Source: Platanthera guangdongensis (lineage: Eukaryota; Streptophyta; Magnoliopsida; Asparagales; Orchidaceae). Taken from it: DNA of 64,000 nucleotides. Positions 50,601 to 60,401 of this stretch are shown piece after piece. The notes below the pieces were generated by a model that saw only the letters and a program-made list of their open reading frames with translations, was not told where the DNA came from and did not search any database. The position numbers and the translations under genes are program-made. Every line of letters starts with the position of its first letter. Positions within the stretch are counted from its first letter, which is position 1. The stretch covers positions 242,901,447-242,965,446 of the forward strand of contig CM077158.1 of NCBI GenBank assembly GCA_039583875.1, read 5' to 3'.

Positions 50601-52625
50601 GCCTTTCAGTCTCTGAAGGCGGCTATGACTACTACCCCGGTTCTGGCGCTTCCGGATTTCTCCAAGACATTCGCAGTGGAGGCCGATGCATCGGGGGTCG
50701 GTATTGGAGCTGTGTTGATACAGGAGGGCCGACTCTTGGCCTACTTCAGCAAGGCGTTGGCACCCCGGACACTGGGCCTTACGACGTACGAGACGGAGAT
50801 GTTAGCCATCCTGCATGCGGTCGCCTTGTGGCGGCCTTATCTCTTGGGACGACACTTCCAGATCCGTACCGATCACCAGAGCCTGAAACACTTTCTGGAG
50901 CAGAGATTAGCCTCACCATTGCAGCAGAAGTGGCTGACAAGGTTGCTGGGATACGATTATGAGATTGTGTATAAGCAGGGGAAGGAAAATGTGGTGGTTG
51001 ATGCACTCTCCCGCCTACCAGAGAGTTCCTTGTCCCATATCTCAGGACCAGTGATTGAGTCACTGGAAGAGATACAGGCAGAAGTTCAGCAGGATCCGGA
51101 TCTACAAGCCATCATTGCAGCACTGCGACAGGGGAAGCCTACTGAAGCCGGCTACCACTTGCAGGGAGACAGGCTTTACCATCAGGGCCGGCTAGTCCTC
51201 CCTGCCACGTCGGCCTGGCGGACGGTCATGATGCAAGAGTTTCACGCCTCACCCACCGGCGGACACGCCGGCATCTTGCGAACACTACAACGGGTCCGGG
51301 CAAATGTTTTTTGGAAAGGGCTGCGACGCGATGTTCAGCGGTTTATACGTGAATGTGAGATCTGCCAGCGACAGAAGTACGAGACTACCTCTCCCGCCGG
51401 GCTACTGACACCGTTGGAGATCCCCCGTCAGATTTGGGACACTGTCTCTATGGATTTCATTGACGGCCTGCCCAAGTCTCAGGGCAAATCCGTCATCTTG
51501 ATCGTGGTTGACAAGTTGTCCAAATACTGACACTTCATCGCTATGAGCCATCCGTACACTGGAGCAACAGTTGCTGATGTTTTCTCCAAGGAGATTGTGA
51601 GACTTCACGACATTCCAAGCGCGGTCATATCAGACAGGGACCCCGTCTTTGTGAGCAATTTCTGGCAGGAGCTGTTTCGACTTCAGGGGACTTCCCTCCG
51701 CATGAGCACGGCCCATCACCCTCAGACAGACGGGCAGACGGAGGTCCTCAACCGTGGGGTTGAAACCTATTTGCGGTGTTTTGTCATGGATGAGCCACGC
51801 TCCTGGACTCGGTGGCTCCATTGGGCGGAATACTGCTACAATACATATTTCCATACGGCCAGCAAGCTCACTCCTTTTGAGGTGGTCTACGGCCGCCCCC
51901 CGCCTACTTTGAGTTCTTATGAGCCAGCCAGCACCGCTCTGCCCGCGGTCGACCGGATGTTACTGGATCGCGACCGGACTTTATCGCTACTCCGGGAGAA
52001 CTTACGCCTCGCCCAAGATCGCATGAAGATTCAGGCAGACAAACATCGTACCGAGCGGGAGTTTGCGGTCGGCGATGAGGTCTTCCTTAAGCTCCAACCA
52101 TATCGGCAACTATCGGTCTCTCGGCGGACCAACCAGAAGCTGGCACCGAAATACTATGGCCCGTTCCGCATCCTCCGCCGGGTGGGGCCCGTGGCTTATA
52201 CTCTTGCTCTCCCGGAGGGTTCTCGCATCCATCCAACGTTCCATGTATCCTTGCTGAAGAAGAAGCTCGGGACCTCCACTTCCATCAGCCCTACTCTTCC
52301 AGAGGCTACTAGCAGCGGCGAATTGCGGCCTTCGCCGGAGGCGATTCTGTTGACCAAATGGAAGCGGCGGGGTGCCGAGTACCGGCTCGAGTTACTCGTC
52401 AAGTGGGCGCACATGCCCGCCGAACATAATTCTTGGGTTGACTTCTTGGAGTTTCACGAGGCGTTTCCGGATTTCCCACTTGAGGACAAGTTGCCGCTTG
52501 AAGGGGGAGGGAATGTTATGCCGCCGCATCCGCTACAACTTCAAGGGCAAACGTACACTCGGCGACCGAAAGCACGGAGGCCAAACAACGGGGCTGAACC
52601 ATCCGGTTCAGCCCCCAACCTATGA
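47616..52625 (+). CDS. Reina-like gag-pol polyprotein, one internal stop
   Basis: A single frame of 1,669 codons from ATG at 47616 (MVTRSEAETARLASLEENY), broken only by TGA at 51528-51530 (codon 1305). Element B has Gly there (SKYGHFIA), so GGA to TGA is the likely change. Order: gag core around residues 270-460 ([19 protein letters not shown]); zinc knuckle [14 protein letters not shown] at 466; protease [10 protein letters not shown] at about 541; RT with FFDDILIYS at 876-884; RNase H VEADASGVGIGAVL at 1022; integrase with H-H-C-C near 1210-1255, MDFIDG at 1279, SDRDPVF and [11 protein letters not shown]. The chromodomain-like end is EYRLELLVKWAHMPAEHNSW. The last 37 codons lie inside the 3' LTR. 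The stop cuts the integrase catalytic core. Confidence 0.95.
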
Positions 52626-52848
52626 AGACGCCAAGGGGGGACTGAACCGACCCGGTTCAGTCCCCAAGTGGGGGGGCCGGCCGGCCCCCTTGAGCCCCAG
52701 GTATTAATAAACCCGGGGCTCCCTTTCGTTGGCATGCATGATCATTCTCAAGGTATTTCCTCTCTCTCTCTCCCTAACCCTAATTCCTCTCCTTGCTCTC
52801 TCTCTAAATCTTCCCCTAGATCTCTCTTCTACTTGCAAGGTCTTATCA
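52514..52848 (+). repeat. 3' LTR of element C
   Basis: 335 bp, two differences from the 5' LTR. Its first 112 bp are also the end of the pol frame (stop at 52623-52625). Confidence 0.95.
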
Positions 52849-53032
52849 GATGAGGACAATAAGTTTTTCTTCTCTTCAGGTGTGATCAGCATGACTTCAA
52901 GTACACCCAAAGGAGATCATAGACTTATGGAAACGATCAAACCAAGCCCTCAAAGATTGTTTAGTACATAACGAGCTTTATTTAGTTTACAAACTTTTCT
53001 TCTCAATCGCTAGGAAAGCCTACTGGTAGGGA
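52849..53032 (-). pseudogene. Copia RT middle segment, between two insertions
   Basis: The minus strand reads KVCKLNKARYVLNN and, in a shifted frame, RAWFDRFHKSMISFGC, the conserved stretch before the RT active site. It continues across the Reina-like insertion at 47253 and across the 1.2-kb insertion at 53033-54270. Confidence 0.75.
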
Positions 53033-54270
53033 TGATATGTTATTATCGTATGCAATAAATGACGATAGGTTTTATGTATTTTATATTAGAAAGACAAGTA
53101 CAAATATCGTGGATAGTATAAGATATCAAGGGTCGTATTCCACAGAGTCCTTGTGAACACTTTACTTCATTGCATTACACTATTACACCCAAACTTATAA
53201 AGAAATTTAAATAATAAGATATATGGAACATGGATAGGAACTCTAATAACAAAATCAAATGAAGATAACGAAAATATATTTCTATTTAGTGAAAGTAACT
53301 TGTTTATACAATGTAGCAAAAATGAGTATTACTTAATTATTTAAAGATTTTTTTCTCACGATGCTGATTACTCCAGAGCACGAGTGTTTCACACAACTTT
53401 GAACTCTTTGGTCCAAATGAATGGAGGCTAACTTTAAAGTGATCTACTCGAGAACTCAAATTGTTGCATACACTTCCCTAAAAATTGTTTTAACATTCTT
53501 TAAACCCTAACGATTGGCTTTGACACCAAAACATGAGTTTGTGTTGATCTCTCTCGAGATTTGCATGCAATTCTCTTTATCGGCATGTGATCTATTCATA
53601 AAATAGTATGCATGGGCCTTTGGAATTATGAGACTCATAACTAAGCATAGTATCTTGAGACTACTAACTTAGTGCAATATTCAACGCAAATAAATCATAG
53701 AAAATCATGAAGAAAAAGTAAAGATGAATAATTTAGTATAAAGTTTACATCATCCAAACAAATAGAAGATAAAGAGAACACTAAAAGAAATACACATAAA
53801 ATTCAGAAGATAGAAGAGGTGCAAGAAGGAGAATAAAAATAGCAAAGATCGCCCTAAACGGTCGATCTTCGTGTACGGTGTCTTCCATCTCGATCTCTAT
53901 TTCCTTGTGGTTCTTCTTCTTCAAAGGTTTACGACATAAGAACGATCAAATCCAATCTGGGTTTTTCAAGATGAAATGATGCATATATAGGAGCAAATCC
54001 AAAGGCGGAGTTTTTATCCCAACACAGCCAACCCCAACTACTGCAAACGGACACATGGCATGCCTTGGTCGATTAGGTTGTGTATTTTTGTCTTTGGCTT
54101 GCAAAAAACATCCAAAAGTGCTTCAAATCGCCTCAAATTGCTCGTCGGCTCCCATGTAACTCAAACACACATTAGTAAAGTAATAATCACATTAAACATT
54201 TTTAATCATTTTTTTCTCTTTTCGTTGGCTGGAGTATAGAATAAAATGTATATAATTAAGCATCATCAAT
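53033..54270. mobile_element. 1.24-kb insertion in copia RT, class unknown, 3-bp repeat GGA
   Basis: Removing 53033-54270 and one GGA rejoins copia RT codons V-Y-M-S-L-P-V-G-F. The insert starts TGATATGTTATTATCG and ends TTAAGCATCATCAAT, a weak inverted pair with ATAATTAAGCATCATCA. It contains GGGTCGTATTCCACAGAGTC, a motif I have met in plant non-coding repeats, and no coding frame. Probably a non-autonomous DNA element. Confidence 0.5.
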
Positions 54271-55230
54271 GGACATATAGACCTCTTCTTCCAAATTCCC
54301 ATGAAGAAAAGCAATCTTCACGTCCAATTGACTAAGGACCCATTCCTTGTATGTGACACATGCTAGAAGAACCCTTATAGAGTTCATCTTTGCAACATGG
54401 GAAAAAGTTTTCTTGGTAGCCTATCCACAGGGTTTGAGTATATCCTCTCGCCACAAGTCTTGCCTTCAGACTTTTTGCACACCTCCGGAATTTTGCTTCA
54501 CCAAAAACGCTCATTTACAAACTACTATCTTCTTCCATTTTCAAGTGTGTAGCAAGCCTCACGTGTGAATCTTTTCCAGTGCAGACATCTCCTTTATCAT
54601 TGTCGATTTTCATTTATGGAGTCCAAGTGCCTCATGTCACGAAGAGGGACCAAAAACAGAAGCAAGCGAAGATATAGAGGTTTTGTTTGATAGAGCTAGG
54701 GAATCATAGGAAACATATGAGACAACAGATGTTGGGTGTAGGATGTGATATCTTTCTTGATAGCAATAGGATGCTCTGCGAACTTTGAAGGAGGATTGGG
54801 CACTGGCTCTGGCATCATGATATGAACTGTGTTTGGCCATTTACATACTCTGGTGTACATCGACATTTCCTATTGTTTAAGAGAGATTTGAATACTTCCC
54901 CTGACTGCTATTCTCATCAGAGTGTGGGAATAAGAATGAGTATGAGTGGGGATAATTTGGCCGATCAATGCACCTCTCACTTGTTCTCCTTCTCTTGTAA
55001 CTGACAGTGTTACCGCTCTTTATGCCCATCAACATGTAAGCAATGATACTGCACGAAACAACATCTCCCATGAGCGTCTCCTACTTTTGGTGAATCCCTT
55101 GATCAGATCTTTATTGTCGATACTTTCTTCCTCTAATTGCAGTCAAGTCATCTTGTTCTCGACGACAAAGTCGAGGTTTTCTCTCCCAACAGCAGATGAC
55201 ATCTCCCATTTGATCCTAGCCTTCAATTGA
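54271..55230 (-). pseudogene. Copia element, 5' half (RT N-terminus and upstream)
   Basis: KARLVARGYTQT lies at about 54430-54470 and, in a shifted frame, [20 protein letters not shown] with EEEVYMS at 54271-54340, the start of copia RT. 54600-54850 holds a Ser/Pro-rich linker (MPEPVPNPPSKFAEHPIAIK). Farther right the sequence decays and the 5' LTR is not recognised. Confidence 0.65.
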
Positions 55231-55689
55231 CTTCCCCTTGTCAAATCCTATACATTTTTTACACTTCCTTCTCCATTTAAGTTGCACGTCGGCCTCTTCT
55301 TGTTGAAATAAACTAATTCCTCCTCTAATCATAAGGATCTTCATATTTCATGTCTTTCCTTCACTTGGGGGTTTATTTAAGATTACACTCAACCCTAAGT
55401 GGAAGAAATTGACTCTAGATTTAATATGGTGCATTTATTAATTCTTTTAGGGTTCTTGGCATGGATAGGGGGAGAATAGAGCATTTCCATTGTAGATAGG
55501 AGAAGAACGCTTTGTGAGTTCAACTGACCTAAAGAAGACATGCATTCGCTGTGTGTCTATAGACGCCAGAACATTGAGGTAAGGAATTCGCTTCTTCTTG
55601 ATTAGATGTACCACAATTTCCATAGAATTTTTTTCATGAATTTCAATAAGGTTATGCATAGATCCAAATTATATGAAATCTTTAGTGTA
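55231..55689. other. Unassigned sequence right of the copia remnant
   Basis: One 70-codon minus-strand frame (55447-55659) has no recognisable motif. I looked here for upstream RFC4 exons (Walker A, VLELNASDDRG) and found none. Confidence 0.35.
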
Positions 55690-56774
55690 TGTTAGGGCCG
55701 AACATTTTATAATGAAGCATCACACTAAAGATAATTAATAATTATAAGTTATGGATTATACACACATGATATAATGGATGGATGGAATTAGACATAGCAG
55801 ATGAGAACAAATCAAATGATTATGTCTTTGATTAGTAGACTCATGACCGCAAAGTATGGCTCGTTGGATGCTTTCTCTGATGATTGATGATGCACATTGT
55901 CATACTTATAGGACACAGTGGACTATATAAGCCTCAAATAGGGGGGTCAACGACCCATTTTTTCATGTATGAAAACCGTAAAATGTGAGTATGTGTCCGA
56001 CTCTAAGGACACACCAGGGCACCAAGGTTGTCAGTAAGGATTCAAATCCTAGGATGTGTTTTATAAACTATGAAACCAAAAGTCAAGAACATGAATATGA
56101 GTATTCCCATCTATAAATAAGAACTCGTAATTCAGGATTTTCAATATTTTGATGAATTAAAGTTAAGACTAAATCCCTACCATATGATTAAACGCGGCAA
56201 TGTAATTTATGTTATTGTATTTTATTTCATGTTAAAGCGTCTATAAATATCATGCATAGAAACCGTGTTCCTTAGTTTTAGTTATTGCATATATAAAGTT
56301 TCATACATTTTTACATATGTTTTATTAGTGTCACTGGGAGGAAGAGTTTTTCTTACTCAACTATGGGCTTATCCCGTCTTAGGACTTTTCTCTTCAGGGT
56401 ACACAGATCGGAATATTCGCTTAGGAGGATCTTTTGAAAGTTTGTGGAGACTTAATATGTGTTAAGTTATTTGTTTTTGAAAGTTGCGCATGTTTGGATT
56501 GACTCATTAGTATTTATGCATTATGTTGTATAAAACTTTGTTTTAGATTACAATATTCAGGTTTGATTTCAATTATTATTCTTGTTGGCTCTCTAATTCA
56601 AAGTTTGGGATGCTCCCTATTACCCAAGTTCTAGTCATTTTTTCTCGCATTGTGTTTAAATTTCATTTACAATCTTTCTATTATTATACCATTTTTATAA
56701 TATTGCTTAGTTTGTTCATATCTTGATTGTCGGACAGGATTTTAAAATGTTGTTGAACTAGGTAGGATATTACA
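55690..56774 (+). repeat. Possible solo LTR of a gypsy element
   Basis: Begins TGTTAGGGCCGAACAT and ends GGTAGGATATTACA, with a TATA-like GTCTATAAATATCATGC at about 56229. The layout resembles the long LTRs at 33731 and 56892 but no target duplication is seen. Confidence 0.35.
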
Positions 56775-56891
56775 GAACTATTGAGAGAAAGAGAGAGAAA
56801 GAGTAGAAACACATGGCAAAACTAAAGGGAAGGAGAAAGGAGGAGAACCCTGGGATTCTATAAAGAGGCAACTGCAACTGATTAGAGAACT

Positions 56892-58971
56892 TGTAACACT
56901 CGAACGTAGATAGATATAACCATTTTTGTATAAAAATAACAAACTATGTAAATATCCCCAATGATGAAAGAACAATTTCAGTGCTGACTTGACGTCGCAC
57001 TTGAAATATGATGTTCGGATACTTGTATGTTTAATTGCGACAGCTGTGTTGGTGTCGGTTAATTATAAATGGCCTGAGTTGGCCGGCTGTTTTAGGCATT
57101 AGTAGATTGGGATTTATTTTTTTGACTTTGGGTTGGACCGGCCTAGTTGGAATGTGGTGTTGGTTGTGCACTAAATAAAAACCGGTTGTACTGGTTCATT
57201 GACCTGCTGCCTAGGTTAAGCGGTGGCTTTATCCCGTATATTAGCAGCCGTCCTCTTCATTCCCGACGGAACGAACTCGACGGACTGGTTCTGCGCCGAT
57301 TACTCTAGCCGCCTCCAATCTCATCTTTTTCGCACGATTTCTTCTCCTTTAGGAAGGTAATCTCCTTCCCTTTACTCCTTTTGTGTTGATCACAAAGTTT
57401 GTGTACGGATTTATGCGGAATGAAAACCCTAAGGTTTGGAGTTTTGGTTTGATTCATTCGTTTTTTTTAACTCAAAACTTTCTTTATAACTTTGCAAACC
57501 CTAAATCTTGAATTTGAGCTAAACTTGGGAGAGATGAGGTTAGGGTTTCATTAGGGGTTTTGTCTTGATCCCTTGCAATCCTTTGGTTGTCGGCTATATT
57601 GTGAAGAATTACCTGGGGGGGGTGTTTTTGTACTTTTGGGTTGCTGGGTATGATCTGTCCGGCTGTTTTGCGGGGATTGACACCATAAATTGAGCTGCAA
57701 TTCGCAGCCCTTAATGTTGCCTTCGTGACAACCTTTGTGGCTGTGCATTGGAGCAATTTGGATAGATATGTGTTGAATGGTGTGCCCTCTTTTTGGTCAC
57801 CCATGTTAGTCCTTCCCTAAACAACTCCTAGAGGTCGCAGTTGTGACCGTCGTATGAGCTCGCTCATAACTATTTATGGCGCAACCCTAAAGTAAATGAT
57901 ATTTTGATACTGCAGAGGATGGCGTCCGGCGATAGACGTGACGTGAACCCTTCGAAGGACAAGGGCAAAGGAAAAATTGGGGTGAGTCCTTACTATTTTT
58001 TTTTCCTCTTTTATGAACTTATTAAGCTAGCTCATTTTTAGTTGTTTGATATCACTGAATATATGAATCGCCGAAAATGTTAACGTGTCTTAGCGAGCGA
58101 TAGGATCCTGAGGGAAACCAAATACAAATAAATCCTATTTTGAAGTAAATTGAACGAATTGAGATGATTAGAATTGAATGAAAATGGAGAACGCGTCGAC
58201 GTATCGAAATACTAAGGGTCGGCCTAGTAGGGGGGAATGTTTCAGACTCCTACACCTCGTGAAGGGGGTAGAACTCTCACACCCCGTAGGGGGGGTCGAA
58301 ATCCTACAGATTATGATATAAATCCGAGTAGGAGGCGTTGAAGCCTGTAGCGTGTAGAAGCGCCCTAAAGTGGATAATGATTGGAAGGGTCGACGGACCC
58401 GGATAATTGAAATATTCAGATGACCCTAAGTATTTCGAGAAACGAATTAGGAATAAGAGAAAATTGATAAAAGCAGTACCACTGAAAGATGAATTGATAT
58501 CAGAGATAGAGATTGTGATTTTACCTGTTCCTAGCTTAGTAACATGTTCATATGAATTTTATTGTTGCTGACTTTCTTGTCTGCTTGCAGTGCGAAGTAT
58601 AGGTAAGGGTAAGGATTCATTTAGTTTCATAACTAATTGGTTCCTAATTTTGTAGAAACCGAGTACCAGCGCGCCAGACCTCGCTAGACGGGCCCAGGCA
58701 GAGGCAGAGCGAAGACCAGTTGAAGACGTGGCTCATCCACGGGTTAGCATGAGTTTATTTCTTGTTCTTTTGTTGAATAGTGGTAGTGTAATATATGTAG
58801 ACACTCTTGTGCCTGACATTTAGACAATGTATATATGTATTTTGTATATTAATAAATTGTGATGTTAGGTTTTCACTGGTACACTTCTTTAATTATTCTG
58901 CTGCGTATAATTACGTGAAAAACCCCCTCAGAAAGAATGAAATTAATTGTGGCGGAAATTTGGCCGTTACA
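56892..58971 (+). repeat. 5' LTR of the Tekay-like element (2,080 bp)
   Basis: It has a possible TATA region CCCGTATATTAG (57233-57244), then a donor-like AGGAAG|GTAATC near 57356 and an acceptor TACTGCAG at 57915. Two small exon-like frames follow at 57919-57981 and 58656-58742. Runs of AGGGGG, with PyTACAC/GGGGGTCG repeats, lie at 58230-58330. Confidence 0.9.
57919..58742 (+). CDS. Putative LTR-encoded exons that can splice into gag
   Basis: Exon 1 57919-57981 reads MASGDRRDVNPSKDKGKGKI G and ends at donor GTGAGT. Exon 2 58656-58742 (after TTTTGTAG) reads KPSTSAPDLARRAQAEAERR PVEDVAHPR and ends at donor GTTAGC. A third acceptor, ATTCTTCAG at 59091-59099, joins to GAA CTT TTT CAA of the gag frame. 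All three pieces are whole codons (21, 29 codons, then gag), so they would add about 60 basic residues to Gag. Intron removal would delete the LTR end and primer site. This rests on splice-site and frame agreement only. Confidence 0.5.
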
Positions 58972-59099
58972 ATTAAATGGTATCAAAGCGAGGTTTTTCG
59001 CAATGCGTGTAACGCAGAGAATACCAGGATGGAACATAAATCACAATGACGAGATTTGAATATCATAATATACTGAATTGTCTTATGCTTATTCTTCAG

Positions 59100-60401
59100 G
59101 AACTTTTTCAAGTGTATTCGAGCCACAGAATGCGAGAGGCTCTGAATGACCCTGAGGATTCAAGGGATTCTAGATCAGAAGAAAGTGTGAGTGGGAGGCG
59201 GTCTTCTGTAGTGCATACCGTCGATATTGCACAAGCTATCGCGGAAGCTATTCGGCTGGTTTGGGACACCCCTTCAGTTGTACCTCCTCCTGGCGTACCC
59301 CCAGTGGTGCCAGCTGTACCTCCTCCAGCATATATGGAACCGCAGCAGCTTCGCTCAATTGACATTGATGTGAAGCAATTTTTAGAATTGAAACCGCCGA
59401 CGTTTCGCGGTGGTTTGCCTCCGATCGAGACGGAAGATTGGATCCTGCGGATTGAAACGATATTTGATACGATGCGGTGCCCCGCGGAGAGGAAGGTGGA
59501 GTTGGTTGTTTTTCTTCTGGAAGGAGAAGCTAAGAGATGGGTGAATCTAATGAAAGGAAAGTTTCATACTCGCGGTTTGGCGAATGTGTCTTGGGCAGAG
59601 TTTGTTCGCGAATTTACAAAGTGGTTTGTGTCGCGGACAGAAAAGAGGCAGCTTCAGGAGAAGTTCTTGTGATTGGTACAAGGAAATCGCTCTGTTCTTC
59701 AGTAGGAAGCCGAATTTTCCAGCTTGACGTACTATGCAGAGTCTGCAGTGGCGACCGAGGAAGCTCGTTGTGTACGGTTCCAGGAAGGGTTGCGGGATGA
59801 TATCCGCGCTTCAGTGGTTCCGTTTGATATTAGGGAGTATGCACTGCTGGTGGAAAAGTCTCGATTAGTCAAGTTAGATAATGAGAAGAGAAAGAGGAGG
59901 ACAGAGATGAGGAAGAGATTCAAAGAGGGTGCTAGTCAAGAGAAATCGGGCGGAACAAGTGAAGTCCCGTGGAAAAAGAAGAAGAAGCAACAATCAGCGT
60001 CGACTGATAGCACTCAAGTGTCCCAATCAACGTCGACCAAGTGTGTCAAATGTGGCAAGATGCACCGAGGGGAATGCTTGACCGGAGTCTATTTTTACTG
60101 TCGTCAACCGGGCAATCGTCGAAAGGATTGTCCAAAACTACAAAGGGAGGAAAGTTCGAGGGGAGCTCCAGCATTGTCGCCTCAGAAAATTTATCATATT
60201 GGGACTTCCAGAGAAGGGGAGTCGATAGCATCGGCACCCGCTGAAGGGGCCAGAGAGGAGAGGCTGATTCAGGCTCGAGCTTTTAATCTCGGTCAGCAAG
60301 AGGCGAAGGCAGATGATACTGTTGTTACAGGTATGTTGCTTGTTCATGATCAAGTATTGAAAGTTTTATTTGATACTGGTGTCGGTCAATCTTTTATTTA
60401 A
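59100..60401 (+). pseudogene. Tekay-like gag and start of protease
   Basis: First ATG in the internal region is MREALNDPEDSRDSRSEESV at 59130. The gag core holds PPTFRGGLPPIETEDWILRI and FLLEGEAKRWVNLMKGKF. In-frame TGA (59670-59672) and TAG (59703-59705) interrupt it. CVKCGKMHRGEC is kept, but the following knuckle reads YFYCRQPGNRRKDC, with its first Cys as Tyr and its His as Asn. Protease VLFDTGVGQSFI is followed by TAA at 60399-60401. Confidence 0.88.

Larger units (their letters stand above)
47253..52848 (+). mobile_element. Complete Reina-like chromovirus (element C), 5.6 kb, very young, TSD GATGA
   Basis: LTRs 47253-47587 and 52514-52848 are both 335 bp (TGTTATGCCG to GGTCTTATCA) and I find only two differences (T/C at about 47278 and A/T at about 47448). 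GATGA repeats lie at 47248-47252 and 52849-52853. Primer site TGGTATCAGAGC is at 47590-47601 and the purine tract GAAGGGGGAGGGAA at 52500-52513. It is inserted into the RT gene of a minus-strand copia element. It is related to element B but with diverged LTRs. Confidence 0.96.

Noticed and set aside
55231..56774. Search for upstream RFC4 exons (Walker A and VLELNASDDRG region)
   Set aside because: No matching translation in the minus strand here or elsewhere up to 64000.
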